64,000 nucleotides of DNA from Anthoceros angustus (GCA_010909165.1 MU008172.1:1178001-1242000), one strand, 5' to 3'. Shown: positions 33,691 to 44,773, counted from the first letter of the stretch. Numbers and translations: made by a program. Notes: generated from the letters alone by a model not told the origin.

Positions 33691-33957
33691 GCCCCTATGA
33701 AGGGAGATGGAAACGACTCATCTACATTGTCACGTGATGCGGAATGGCTCCATGGAAACCAAAAGTGGCCGTCAAGGGGAGGCGTCAGGGAGGCATGTGC
33801 GCACCGCTGCAGCCATGCCCTAGGACATTATACGTGGGCGGAGGCGGATGAAGGTGCGTGTAGATGCACGGTTGGCGGAGGTGCATTGGAACGAGAAGGC
33901 ATCGACTGCCGACGCGGCCAAACAACGGACAACACGCCATCTTGAAATAGAGATGAG

Positions 33958-34311
33958 ATGCAGACTACATGGAGTAACTTGCAAGAAGAGTTCCGTGGTG
34001 CAATTATTGGAGAATGTGTGCACATATGGGCGCAGGATGACGTACTTGGGGAGTACTGTTCCTATTGTGGCGAGCTTGGGTATGCAGAGCCGCCTCTGTT
34101 TGGAATAGAGACACGGTACCTAGTAACCAACCCTCTGTTAAGAAGAAGTAGAGTAAAGTTGGAGAGCAATCCACTCGGCCTTTTCTTAGATGGAAAGGGC
34201 AGGCCTTGGACGGCGTGTATGGCACACACTTTTTGGCGATTGCCTTGTGAGCGAACAGATCCCCTGTGTGAAAATTGCCTTCGCTGGCACGCGTTGCAAA
34301 GCCGGTTGTAA
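33958..34311 (+). CDS. Hypothetical Cys-rich protein downstream of tandem TATA repeats
   Basis: The 117-codon frame starts about 270 bp after the last TATA-like word. It contains two Cys pairs (EYCSYCGELGY, and CERTDPLCENC with a following His). The first resembles the zinc knuckle of retroelement gag/DUF4283-type proteins, but the His is missing. I do not recognise the protein and another frame (33848-34108) overlaps it. It could be the start of a decayed element whose promoter is the tandem repeat. Confidence 0.25.
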   Translation: MQTTWSNLQEEFRGAIIGECVHIWAQDDVLGEYCSYCGELGYAEPPLFGIETRYLVTNPLLRRSRVKLESNPLGLFLDGKGRPWTACMAHTFWRLPCERTDPLCENCLRWHALQSRL

Positions 34312-35700
34312 CGAAGACCAGGAAAGGAAATGTGTAACACTTTTCACCCTTAGCGTCAGCCATGCAATTGGAATGAGATCGGGTGGCATGCGTGATAACA
34401 TGAAAGGAAAACGGCTGAAGTGCAGTGTAACAGGCGATCAATGTGGCGAGTCCATCGTTTTTGTCGCTCTGCATGTAAGTGTGTGCTGGCAATAAATTGC
34501 CGTGTCATAAACTTTTCACAACATTTCCAGCAATTGAAAGCATCGTCAGCTGTTAGCGGGAGAGCCGGAGGAAGGGTCTAGCGTTTTTGGCCTGCCATGT
34601 CGAGATGGAATCCAAGGGAGCAAGTTTTCCTATTGCTTGTGATTTTGGTCACATGGTGGCAGGCGGGGAATCGATGTGACAGGTGGTCTTTGTCCGTGTG
34701 CGTGCGTGGCGAGAACTCTCGGTTTTGAAAGAAGCTACAATACATTATCTGGTGGTTGCCATCTCCTTCTGCATCTTCCCATCTTGCGCTTGATGCTAAC
34801 CAACGGCCAAATAAACTTCCATCGGCCAGGACCCAACATTAAATGAGTTCGACTACTCCTCGCGTTTCGGAGGCTGCTTGGAAGACATGGTTTAAAGTGC
34901 ATACCTTCTTAGGACATGGTTAGTTTTCAACTTGTTCATGCTGTCCGTTTGATATTGAAGGTGAGGCATGCGCCGTGCTGTAGCCTGGTAATGGTGAGAA
35001 CGGAATTTGCTGTTCATAAGGAAGCTTGTCTGACGTCTTACGCACCAAACTAGCCCGCGATATCGTGGTTGTGTCTGAAATTACCAAAGGTGGAGATTGG
35101 GAGCACATGGAAATGCCATATGGGATCCGAATGCCAACGGAGGAGGACATGGATGTTGGGGAGGACCTCGCCTTGAGCAAACCGTCCCGGATGAGGTTCC
35201 AGATTCACAAGAAGATGCCGAGGCAAATGGCACGCCCGGTGGTGCCCGCGTCGCTCGCCTAGCAGCAGCCCTCCACGAAGTGTGGGCGAGCGCAATTTAC
35301 GTGCAAGGCGATCAGCAGAGGAGGCACCATGTTCAAGCGTGGGCGGCAATTGTTGTGAATGACATGGACAACAAGGGTGGTACTACACAAAGGGGATGCG
35401 GTGGCTCCAAGACCGGTACTGGAGCTAACAGTGGTGGGCAGAGGAAGGGAATGTGGGCAGCCCGCCACCATTGACATTGGTGGCACAGTGTGCCACGGCA
35501 TAAAGTTCATAGGAAAGTCTGCAGCCAAAGTTGCAAGCGATTCGAACGGCAAATGGGCGACTTGCCGCGAGCAAGGAGGAAGGCGTATGCAGTGAAGTGG
35601 CTTCCACAGTTCCAGATCTCTGGTTAAGTCCATGATTAGGTCAGGAGTTTAGTCGATTACAGAGCGAGGAACAGATGATATGTGGAGGCGGCAAAGGCAT
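34312..35700. other. No gene recognised
   Basis: Overlapping frames (35026-35262, 35097-35474 plus; 35259-35633 minus) lack known motifs. It may belong to the same element as the transposase-like fragment that follows. Confidence 0.35.
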
Positions 35701-35735
35701 TATGTTGAGAAGAGAGTAAGGAAAAAAGGCCAGCT

Positions 35736-36302
35736 TTGAAGCCTCCAACTGGCGAGATGAAGAAAGATGTGAGGATATTCACTGGGCGCATTGAACTTAG
35801 ACAACACGGGAATTTTTTGCCGTCGAAGGCATCGCTCGCAGCAAAGGCGAGATTGGAGAAATCCAATGGAGAAGGGCCAAACCCATGGGGCCAGTGTGGA
35901 CGCGCTGGCTGGGAGTTCAAGTTTCAAGAAAAGTATGGGAGAGACCCAACCGACGACGAATGCGAATTTGGAGCACTCCGGCCATTGACAAAAATGCATG
36001 AACTGTGAGATGTGATGAAGCGTGGAGAACCACCTGTGGCAGACTTTTTGAAAGACTTGAGGGCCAGAATAAGGGCTAAACGCGATGCCAAAACCCGGGA
36101 GGAAAAACGGAATTCAGGTAAGTGTGCAGGAATTAATCCCGATTCGGATGTTGGTGCTTCAGATGAGGATGAAGACAGTGGGGAAGAGCCGGATAGGCAG
36201 GACACATATGACGATACAAATTCCGAGGATGAGGTCTTTGGGAGGAGAGAGGATGCGAGAAGAGTATCTGAGAAGGGGAAGGGCCAGTGCGAATGGGGAT
36301 GA
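35736..36302 (+). pseudogene. Possible Ptta/En-Spm-type transposase fragment
   Basis: Two consecutive frames with a change near 36010 give WEFKFQEKYGRDPTDDECEF followed by a basic stretch (KDLRARIRAKRDAKTREEKR) and an acidic tail (DSDVGASDEDEDSGEEPD). The 'F..KYGRDPT..E' pattern is typical of plant transposases in the Ptta/En-Spm (Transposase_24) group. The match is short, so a gag-like or other repeat protein is possible. Confidence 0.35.
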
Positions 36303-36387
36303 AGACAAGGCGAGAATGGAAAAAAGTATTGCATCTCACACCCACACCAGATCCTTTGGGTGGAGGGGCATCCTATGCATACCGTAT

Positions 36388-36574
36388 AATCTACCAGCAA
36401 CCTATGCACCACCTTCTTGTGGCGCTCCTCCTCCCGAGCTCTCCTCTGCTCCAGGTCTGCCACTTGCTTGGCAAGCTTCTCCTTCTCCTCTTGCCAAGCA
36501 TCTTTCTCGCGTTTCAGCCCTTGCACTTGGAGATCTTGGTTGATCAACTCCGTGCTCCTCACTTCCAAGCTCAA
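36388..36574 (-). other. Coiled-coil reading frame on minus strand
   Basis: GLKREKDAWQEEKEKLAKQV and LEQRRAREEERHKK form a strong heptad pattern. Similar coiled coils occur in transposase and gag proteins. The frame continues without recognisable sequence to 35924. It may be an exon of an element running leftwards. Confidence 0.3.
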
Positions 36575-36579
36575 CCGGG

Positions 36580-36850
36580 CCCTACTAGAAAAGGCAGCCT
36601 ATGTTACACTTTATGTTAAGATTTGGACCCCCCGATGTAACACTTATGTTGCAATTTTGGGGTCATGTAACACTTTTTGGGCTGCTTGTTACACTTTGGC
36701 TTGGAAACCAAACCGGAGTGTTTGTTGCAACCATGTTGCAAGGAAGTTGCAATTATGTTGAGATGAAGTGAGAGGCGCTTTTGTCCTCTCTCAAGATTGT
36801 AACATATAAAGTGTTACAAGAAAAGTCTTGTAACACTTTTGGAGGCTTGG
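36580..36850. mobile_element. CACTA-like terminus with inverted TGTAACAC subterminal repeats
   Basis: CCCTACTAGAAAA at 36580-36592 differs from the common CACTACTAGAAAA end at one base. The next 250 bp hold TGTAACAC(T) or its reverse complement seven or so times (36601, 36641, 36665, 36690, 36798, 36815, 36829). The outer copies are inverted, so the segment can fold back on itself. It is either a CACTA end or a short foldback element. Confidence 0.45.
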
Positions 36851-37140
36851 TACCGAACCTCCTCCCCATCTACCTTCCTCCTTTACTACATTTACCATAT
36901 AGAATACTTGGTTTCTTATTACCTCGTATGAATACATATAAATAAATACATGTATGCATACGCCAGAGAATGTATTGGTATATGCCAATATACGATAATT
37001 TCTGATATACTATTATATTTCATTTTGTATAAAAATATAAATATACGACATCGATAACGCATAATTGTACACGCCCGTGATACTATACTTTGTATTCATC
37101 ATTCTCGAAACGTAGGATACATACATCCCACATTTCACCC
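36851..37140. other. AT-rich spacer
   Basis: Low-complexity AT-rich sequence with tandem tatataa and ataaata words. No gene seen. Confidence 0.5.
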
Positions 37141-37149
37141 GCCTATTTT

Positions 37150-38690
37150 TGTGTATCCTGTCGCAACCTACCTTCTCTAGCGCATGCGGCAGCTGTCCCC
37201 CATGCCCATCGGCTTCTTGCCATGGCTCGCCCACCCTTCTTATCACCGCATTTACTACTTTGTCCTTCCGCCTAGATTTTGCGCTGGGTTTTTTCGCTCC
37301 ATACATGGCTTCATCATTTCTAATTTCCTACTCCTCATCGTATGCATGAGAAGGAAACCTCCTACAACCCCTGCTTTTGCGATTTTCTTCCTCCCTTCCT
37401 CTTGCGTCATCACGACCCTTTCCCTTTCCATCGCATCCACCTCCCTTCCACCTCCGCACGCACTCCACGGCAAACATCGCAGCATGCCCTTCAAGACATA
37501 AAGATATAGTGGTGTGCACAACGACCTTCAATTGCTTACCTTCCCGCACTCCATCCGCTTTCTTATGTACCTCTTGCCCACCATCCGCCTTCCATCCGCT
37601 CACGGCCGGCCTCACACGGCCTCCGATGCCTCCACCGCACCTCCCCGCTCTTTCGGCCTCCACCTTTGTCACAGTGGCGAGCCTCCAATGGGGCCTCACT
37701 GGAGGTCCATGCTTTCATTGGAGTGTGCTGTATGTGTCTGCACGGTTAGGCACGCCTCAATGTCGCCCCCCTCATCCTCGCGCCATCGTTGTCTTCTTGC
37801 CGCCATCACATGTACCCCTTTGCCGTCGCCTCTTTCTCCCTCCCCTCGACCCTCATGGCCGCCACGCGCCTTTTGGCCCCCACCACGACCATGGCTTCCG
37901 CCATGGACCCCTCCTCGATTCGCCACCCGCCTCCCACTCCCACCCCGTTTTGTTCACGCCTGACCCATGCTGCCCCTTGCCGTGACGACAATTGCCTCCC
38001 GCCATGTAAATTCTCATCCGCCCCTCCGATTCCATCCTCATGTCTTTCACGGCCTCGCCACTCCCTCCTCGACCCCATCTCCGCCCACAATGCGCGCGCT
38101 ATTCACTAGGCAATGACGGGCACCTCCCAACACACGCCTTTACCACCGCTGCCCTCTTGACACACCCCTCCTTCCGTGAACTGCCTGCACATACCGCCAA
38201 GTCCTCTCGCACCAAGGCAACTTGAGTGACGGGCACACCCACTGTGGTCCACGGCGCCGCCCCTCTCCCTACACATCTTCTCACACTCTCATTCACACTA
38301 TCACGTGCATGGACGTTCCATCACCTTCGGGTGATCGTGGCGCCGGGCACCACGATCACATTGCTCATAGCCTCACCGACACTGCTTCCACCCTCCGCAC
38401 CATCCCACCTTCGTGGAGACCAAGCCCTCCCTCCGCTTTCTTCGTTTTGTCTCCCTCCTCTCCCAATGCATTCTACTCCCACCGCCCCTCCTACTTATCC
38501 CCCACATCCACACCACCACCTCCCGCAGGTCATGCCTCTTCATCCTTCGTCTCGGAAATGCCACCAGATCTGGATCCATCTCCAATTCCATGTCGTTCAA
38601 CAAAATTGTCATCTCCCTTGTTCTTCTACCACCGACTCTACCTACTATTTAAACACTCTTGTCGCATCAATGTCGCGTCCCCCAATTCTG
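37150..38690. other. Strand-asymmetric C/T-rich region upstream of truncated Copia
   Basis: The plus strand is rich in C and T and poor in G over about 1.5 kb, giving long Pro/Ser/His-rich frames (37377-37985, 38222-38707). In a Copia element this position should hold gag and protease, but no gag domain, CCHC knuckle or protease motif is visible. The peptides look like low-complexity by-products. Confidence 0.4.
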
Positions 38691-40600
38691 CACCACCCAG
38701 CCATACCATGTTGTGGCATTGTCGTCTCGGTCATCCTAATAGCCAAAAATTAGTACAAATGTCTAAGGCAGAAATCTATACCGACACCCCGCCTTCTCAA
38801 ATTCAACACCTTCCATGGTGTGAGACTTGTGTCATTACCAAAAGACATCAAGCCCCTTTCCGAACATCTCTCCACAGGCGACATCTCCTCTAGAGCTTGT
38901 TCATACAGACATTTGTGGCCCTATCTCTACACCTTCCTTCTGGTAGCGAGATATTTTTGACCTTCATCGACGACTACTCCCGCTTTACACTCACCTATAT
39001 CCTTAATCACAAGGGTGATACTTATCATTTCTTCAAGGACTATATGGCACAGGCGGAGAGATTGAGAAGAAACTCAAGACCTTACGTTCAATGGTGGCGA
39101 GTTTACTTCTAAACGTTTGAGGACTTTTGCCGAGCTCAAGGTATAGCTCAACAACTCCGTTGTATACACTCCTCAACAAAATGGCGTAGCTGAAAATAAA
39201 AATCTGCGCCTTCAAGAGATCACCGGCTTGTTAACCCAAGCAAATTTACCCAAAGTATATTTGAGGCACTCCTCACCACATATCTCATGAATCGCCCACT
39301 GCGGTCAAGGTATGACACCTTACGAAGCCTTTCTTGGCAAGAAGCCTTCTATTGATCATCTCGCATTTTGGATCTCGGCATATGTCTTTATTCCTAAAGC
39401 ATTGCGTAAGTTAGATCCGGCGCCGATATACTTTTATTGGTTATACGGAAGGAATCAAGGGCTATAAATTATTTGATCCTTCCACCAAAAGCTTCTTTAT
39501 GCTCGCGCGTCACTTTTCATGAACATTCCTATTTTCTCCTTCTGGGAGATCTAATGCCTCCCATCCTTCATCTCGATCACGAATGAATGTTCTTCTTTTG
39601 ATACTAGTGACTACATTATGGACTTCCCCTCGCCTCTCCGTGTCCCTTCCGATGGACCTATTATGCAGGAGGAGGAGTTAGCCCCTTCTTACGTCCCACT
39701 CACCTTCATTAGATACCGAGGAACCTCAACATTTTGAGGATATTCGATGATCCGGACGAACTGGCGTGACCACAGTATTTAGTTGAGGACCCTCCTCGTG
39801 AATCAACCCTTCTTGAAGGCGTGAAGACGCAGCAACGCACAAAGGTACAATCTCGTAATCCACATCCCTGCGGGTTGGAAGGAGCCTCCTTTGGGATACC
39901 TAGCTACTTAGAGTATATCGAGCAACTATTGACCCAAGAACCCACTACTCTCAAACAAGCCTTCTCATCCCGAAAAGGACTTATGGAAGGCAGATTGAAT
40001 ATGACTCCTTGATCAAGAATTCTACATGGAACGGTCAAACCCCTAAGGGAGGAAGATAGTGACAAGCAAATGGGTATTTAAAATCAAGAGAAAAGGAGAT
40101 GGTTCCATTGAAAGATATAAGGCACGTCTAGTAGCGAGGCTTTACACAAATTCTGGCCTAGACTACGTACCTTGGGCCACTTATGCCCCCAGCCAAATTT
40201 GCTAGCCGAATGATATTTGCCTTATCTCCAAGATGATCTTGAACTCCATATGATGGATGTAAAGACGATATTTACATGGGCATCTACAAGAAGAAATATA
40301 CATGAAACAACCGAGGGTTATGAGGTTAAAGGCAAAGAAGATTTGGTGTGTAAGCTTATTAAATGTATCTACGATTGAAGCAATCCGGTAAGGAATGGAA
40401 CAAGTAATACATATTAAGCTTATTAAACGAGGTTTTAGACAAAGCAAGCGATTCTTGCATGTATATCTTAATCTCGGAAAGAGATAACCTCTTACTCTAC
40501 TTCGACGTATTTATGGCTTCCTCTTCATCCTCTCTCTCCTAGCCGAGATTAAAGCTTGGTTAGAAGTCATTTTGAAATGACTGACTTCACTGGGGTCAAT
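38691..40600 (+). pseudogene. Truncated Copia pol (pre-integrase, integrase, partial RT)
   Basis: The order is MLWHCRLGHPNSQKLVQMSK with CETC (38708-38840, zinc-binding pre-integrase), then ICGPISTPSFW, FLTFIDDYSRFTLTYI and FHFFKDYM-like integrase (38900-39060), then PYEAFLGKKPSIDHL and FIPKALRKLDP (39310-39420). RT pieces follow: KQAFSSRKGLMEG, WVFKIKRKGDGSIERYKARL and DLELHMMDVKT (40230-40270). The YVDD site is damaged (LLYFD.VFMAS, ~40495-40515). Sequence similarity to the Copia at 25.5 kb is high. RT stops abruptly near 40590 and no LTR or RNase H follows. Confidence 0.8.
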
Positions 40601-40860
40601 CACCAAGCTCCCATCCTCCGATGCTTCTCGCCCATACACCTCAAAGAGGGCCAAATCCTCATGGCCTTTCCCTCTTGCGANGAAAAGTTTGGTCATTTAG
40701 GTAGGATGTAGGAAAGTCGCAGGTAGGAGGTTGCGGACCAACATAACAGGGATCGCAACTCGAGATCGGCATAGATAGTTGGTAGGATGTCGCTAGGTCG
40801 GGGTAGTAGGAATGGGACTTAGAACTTTCGGCAAGGTACTAACCCTTGAAACTCGTAGAC
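40593..40860. repeat. Repeat junction with ambiguous base, shared with 8300-8400
   Basis: The sequence changes from Copia RT to unrelated DNA near 40593. Base 40681 is N, the only ambiguous base in the window. From 40698 on it repeats words found at 8300-8400 (taggtaggatgtagg, then atcgcaactcgagat). Confidence 0.5.
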
Positions 40861-41004
40861 TAATCATGGTACTTAGTTTATAGCCAAAGAGTCCTTGGTC
40901 TTTGGTAGGTTGTGGTAGGAAAATGCCTTGATCTTGGAGGATGGGGTAGGTGATCCTTGGCCTTGAGCGATAGAGGCCAGCAGATCTGCTGAAGAGAAAG
41001 CCAG

Positions 41005-42505
41005 ATGCAGCTGAGGCGCGCGCGCCTTCCCCATGCGCCTGCGCCCATGGGGAGGTGCCGCGCCCGGTCCACATGTGAGGAGGATGCCGAATCTGTACCT
41101 GCCTTGGAAATTATGGGGCTTGATGTGCTAAACGGGGGTCTACTGCTGAGGGCGCACCCCCCTAAAGGGATGGAGAGGGGCGCCCTTGCATCAAACATGA
41201 AGATCCACCTGCATTTCCATAACCCTGCACAAAATCTACTTTCTGGCTTGAGAAATTGTGAAGCTCGACCTCTGAATGATGAACACACTGCTGATATGAA
41301 GGAAGGTGGGGCATGGGCGCCCCAGCCCTCTACTCCTAATGACCAAGTGCCCCAAAACAATTCCATTTTGATCATGTCGGATGAAAACAATGAAGAGAAA
41401 AATGTTGCCAACGTCGTGAGGGCAAGTGAGCACTTTATATTTGGGTTGAGTTTCCATTCTTCTATTTCCAAAATACTAATCCATTTTTAAATTCTTGATA
41501 TAGGTGAAATGGAAAATTGCGATAAAGGCAACCCAATACAAACTTTGCACCCTTCATTGGCCACCATAAATTTCAGCCGAGAGGCTCCACATCTGGTTTA
41601 CATTTCGTCGTCATCGTCGTCCAAGTTCATGAAGGCTGAGTGGCATGCAGACGATACCGATGATGAGGATATCTCAAGTGGTCAAGCTGCTAAAATAAAA
41701 ATGGCCAAATCCAAAGCTCCATAAATATGTGAAGGCAGTCCCTCATGGAGGTCAAGGACCCTGAGGACCTCTTCTTTGGAGGAGAAGCAAGTCGAGGATC
41801 TTAGCCGATATGCAACTAGTAAGTGCCTCCCACTGCTTCTAATAACTCCTCCAAAATTTAATAAATTCATGTTGCATTTGGCTAATGGAGGTTTTTGATA
41901 AATCAGCTTATGAGCAGAGGATAAGGGGATTGATGGATGATGAGGAGCTAAACCCGAGTAAAGGAAAAGAGAAACTGGAGAGTAGTTAGTTGGACTAAAG
42001 ATTTTTAGGAATATGCATTTTGCTTAGGCCACTATGCATATGCTAACCTATGTCATGTGATAACTCAGGTGAAATGAAATGCCCAGGCACTAAGGGAGTG
42101 ACTCTGGCAATATCAAGGAAGCAGAAAACTAATGGGAAAGAAAAATATGATATCCCAGATGGTTTGATGCCAATGGGTAGCTTAGATAAGCAAGTTTACC
42201 TGGTGTGCCCCGGAGGAGTTGAACATGGTTATACCCCAGAGGAGTATGTATGCAAGAAGACCGGCATACATATGGTGTGGTTAGGATGTGAACCTTGCAC
42301 GGAATTTGAAGGCCACGTTAAACACACATATAGTAAGTGCCAATGCCTTAACCTAATAGCACTTTAGAAATTTATAATAAAAACTATAAACTAATACCTA
42401 ATGATTTGTTTATTAGGATCTGTTTGGTCACTTAGCGAATATGAGGAGGACCAAGTAGAGATAGAAGGAGAACTTGATGCTCTTAGGGTTAATCTAGGAC
42501 GCTAA
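41005..42505 (+). CDS. Unrecognised spliced gene, five phase-1 exons, one premature stop
   Basis: Exons are inferred at up to 41425, 41504-41818, 41891-41984, 42069-42332 and 42417-42505 (stop TAA 42503-42505). Each intron is GT-AG and each exon ends one base into a codon, so all junctions are phase 1 and keep one frame. A TGCTAAC branch-type word lies before the fourth exon. The fourth exon is Cys/Gly-rich (KYDIPDGLMPMGSLDKQVYL, VCPGGVEHGY, WLGCEPCTEF). The last exon is acidic (WSLSEYEEDQVEIEGELDAL). I do not recognise the family. One in-frame TAA at 41722-41724 interrupts exon 2, so it may be a pseudogene, or that stretch may be spliced out. The first exon's start is uncertain. Confidence 0.45.
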
Positions 42506-42514
42506 GTGTTGACT

Positions 42515-42635
42515 CTAGAGAAATCATTTTGCTTTGACTGAAGTATCTAATATACCCAATTTCTTTATGTGTTTATTGTGTAAATCCCGACCTAAGGACT
42601 TGTTCAATACGTCGGCTGGGTTGTCTTGAGTTTGG
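42515..42635 (-). pseudogene. Copia pol C-terminal end (split by Gypsy insertion)
   Basis: Minus-strand translation gives IQTQDNPADVLNKSLGRDLH, then a KHIKKLGIL-type ending and stop, the usual Copia polyprotein tail. It continues the RNase H sequence that stops at 51059. The two halves are separated by 8.4 kb of Gypsy sequence. Confidence 0.75.
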
Positions 42636-42846
42636 ATAGATGTCGTGCAAAAACAGCTGGACATCGGATAGCACAACATTTCCTGTTCTCACAGCTTGTG
42701 CATGTGGTAACACCACTAACTGACTACAAACATTTGCAGCAACGTGACATGTCATGATCAACAGCTCAACTACGACCCGAATGCACATCTGGCTGAGAGC
42801 TAATTAGAAAAAGAAAACAATAATCCTGCTAAATTCCCATCAAAAA
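42636..42846 (-). repeat. Gypsy 3' repeat X, outer copy
   Basis: It repeats 43334-43530 (gacatcggatagcacaacat, gtggtaacaccactaa, gattagaaaaagaaaacaat) but lies outside the 3' LTR, between it and the Copia flank. Its outer end reads ...gcacgaca on the minus strand, followed by the target sequence tctatcc. Confidence 0.8.
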
Positions 42847-43333
42847 TGCCTCATTCAATCAGCGTCTATCAGCTGATCAAACGCGGTGAGTTTGAGAGTT
42901 CACAACAGGAGCCAGACATAGTGCCGCAACCCAAAACCAAGTGTCAGACTCGGACATCCGATCGAAATTCCCAAGCAAGCTGCATTCACTAACTACATAA
43001 TGGCCAGGAGCTCGCCACCCTCCGCTCAAAGAGACTCTCAAGACTATCCTAAGCCAAGCACGCTTGCCTCTTGTATCCGCGCCTAGTCGCTCCTCTCGCC
43101 GCTCCCGCCATGCATCGCCTTCCATCCTTTTCCATGATTGATTTCCGGTCTTGTCCTCACCAGCCCGCGAATCTCCTATGATCCAAAGAAATCAATCGTA
43201 ATTTCAAGGCCACGACCTTCCGAAAACTAATGGCTAATAACATGACATTTCTAGATGTCAAGATATTACCGATATACTCTCTATGTACATGGACTTGCCT
43301 CAACCAATGATCCCGACACGTGACTCGATGACA
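42847..43333 (-). repeat. Gypsy 3' LTR
   Basis: It is about 487 bp and matches 50569-51058. On the minus strand it starts TGTCAT and ends GAATGAGGCA. Differences from the 5' LTR are mostly short indels next to CG. Confidence 0.8.
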
Positions 43334-43530
43334 AATTGTGCAAAACAATGGACATCGGATAGCACAACATTTCCTGCTCACATTTTGCATGTGGTAACAC
43401 CACTAATCGACTACAAACATTTGCAACGTGACGTGACATGTCATGTCAACAACTACGACCAATGCACATCCCGAGAGCTGATTAGAAAAAGAAAACAATA
43501 ATCCGCTAAATTCCCATCCCCAAATAAGCC
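43334..43530 (-). repeat. Gypsy 3' repeat X', inner copy
   Basis: This is the untranslated segment between the PHD finger and the 3' LTR, duplicated on the far side of the LTR at 42636-42846. It contains a ttgttttctttttctaat tract on the minus strand. The expected polypurine tract immediately before the LTR is not obvious. Confidence 0.75.
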
Positions 43531-43597
43531 AAGAGAAGGCCAACACGAGAATGCCGGGTTCAACTAGAACCGCCAGATCCCCAAAGAGGTCTGAGCG

Positions 43598-43741
43598 GTC
43601 TCTCCATCACACCGAGCACAATACCATAATCCTTCGTGCACCTCTTAATGGCGGAACAAGGCAAAACAGATGAAAGCCTCCGTTACAACCATCACAAAGC
43701 AACATGAGCTCAGGGTCATCCACCCGTTGACAAACTTGACA
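43598..43741 (-). pseudogene. PHD finger at the C-terminus of the Gypsy integrase
   Basis: The integrase frame continues through CAPCHLPNLDP into PCQVCQRVDDPELMLLCDGC, then GGFHLFCLVPPLRG, a C4HC3 PHD pattern (Cys136, Cys139, Cys151, Cys154, His159, Cys162 of the 44146 frame). After a small frameshift near 43640 the expected final GLWYCARC pair is readable. PHD fingers bind histone H3 tails; by analogy with chromodomains in other Gypsy elements, this domain could steer integration to marked chromatin. Confidence 0.82.
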
Positions 43742-44773
43742 TGGATAATCACTAGGTGGCACCCAATTCACTGTGACAATCGTGGGATCCAGATTAGGTA
43801 GATGGCAAGGAGCACAATTGGTCATGTGGTCTTGTATAGTCCGGCCATCTGCTCCTTGTAGCACCAACACACCGCTGGATCGAAGTTCCTTCACACGCAG
43901 CACAAGCCGGTTAGTAGAAGGTTCTAACGTGTCAGCAGTTTGTCGCTGAAGATAAACATAATCGCCAACATGGAACTTCCTCATCTTAGGTCGAAAATGC
44001 CCACTCCTGGTGTAAGCATAACGTAAAGAGTCCCGATGTTGAGCAATTTTCAAATTATCGCCATAGGCATGGCTCGCAAAACAACACCGCCTGCCGCCAA
44101 CAACCTTAGCCCAAGTGGTCGGATCATCCAGGGACCACCGGTTCATTTCCTAATGGCAACCGCAACCGGATCTCGCCCAAACAAGAGGAAATACGGTGAA
44201 AAGTGAGCTAGCAAGCGTGTTTGCTCACGCACATAGCCACATATGGCAAAGCCAAATCCATCTGTCTTAGACATCTTGAGCAACAACTTACGTAGCCCTT
44301 GTTTGATGGTCCGAACAAGTCGCTCAGCCAAACCGCCGCCTTGAGGATGGTCTCGCTAGTGCGTCGGTGATCGATGAATGCTAAGTCTATCTTGGAATTC
44401 TCCCGAATTCTGCCTTGATCCGTCAAACACTCGCACCTACCAAAGCGATCGAGAACATGCAAGAAGGCCCGAGAAGTGCTTCGGATGACTTGTCCGAGAG
44501 CCACAATTTCGCCCACTTGGAAAAATGTTCCACCATCACCATCACATACACGCTACGCGAGGCGCCCGGCAAATCTCCTATAAGATCACAAGACCATCTC
44601 AGAAACAAACCCATAATGGGTAATGGCTGCTCCGACGGCTTGATGTTAAAAGAAGACTTCACTGTCACACTGCTCGCAGACGCCACCACGCCACGCACTT
44701 GAGCATACATCCCAAACCAATGGAAATGAGGAGACAATAAACTATATGTTCGCTTGACCCCAAAGTGACCCAT
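43742..44773 (-). pseudogene. Gypsy integrase, frameshifted
   Basis: MGHFGVKRTYSLLSPHFHW starts the zinc-binding region. The first catalytic Asp is in DLIGDLPGAS (codon at ~44587), the second in LTDQG (~44420) and the Glu in LAERLVRTIKQG (~44325). A C-terminal domain with KFHVGDYVYLQRQ, LRVKELRSSGVLVLQG and NCAPCHLPNLD follows. All three catalytic residues are present but in different frames. Confidence 0.85.

Noticed and set aside
37377-38893. Long Pro/Ser/His-rich frames as a cell-wall or proline-rich protein
   Set aside because: No signal peptide or regular motif. The composition follows the C/T-rich strand, and the end of the second frame runs straight into Copia pre-integrase.
40511-40696. 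61-codon minus-strand frame containing the N base
   Set aside because: It spans the junction of Copia RT and unrelated repeat on the opposite strand, so it is a chance frame.
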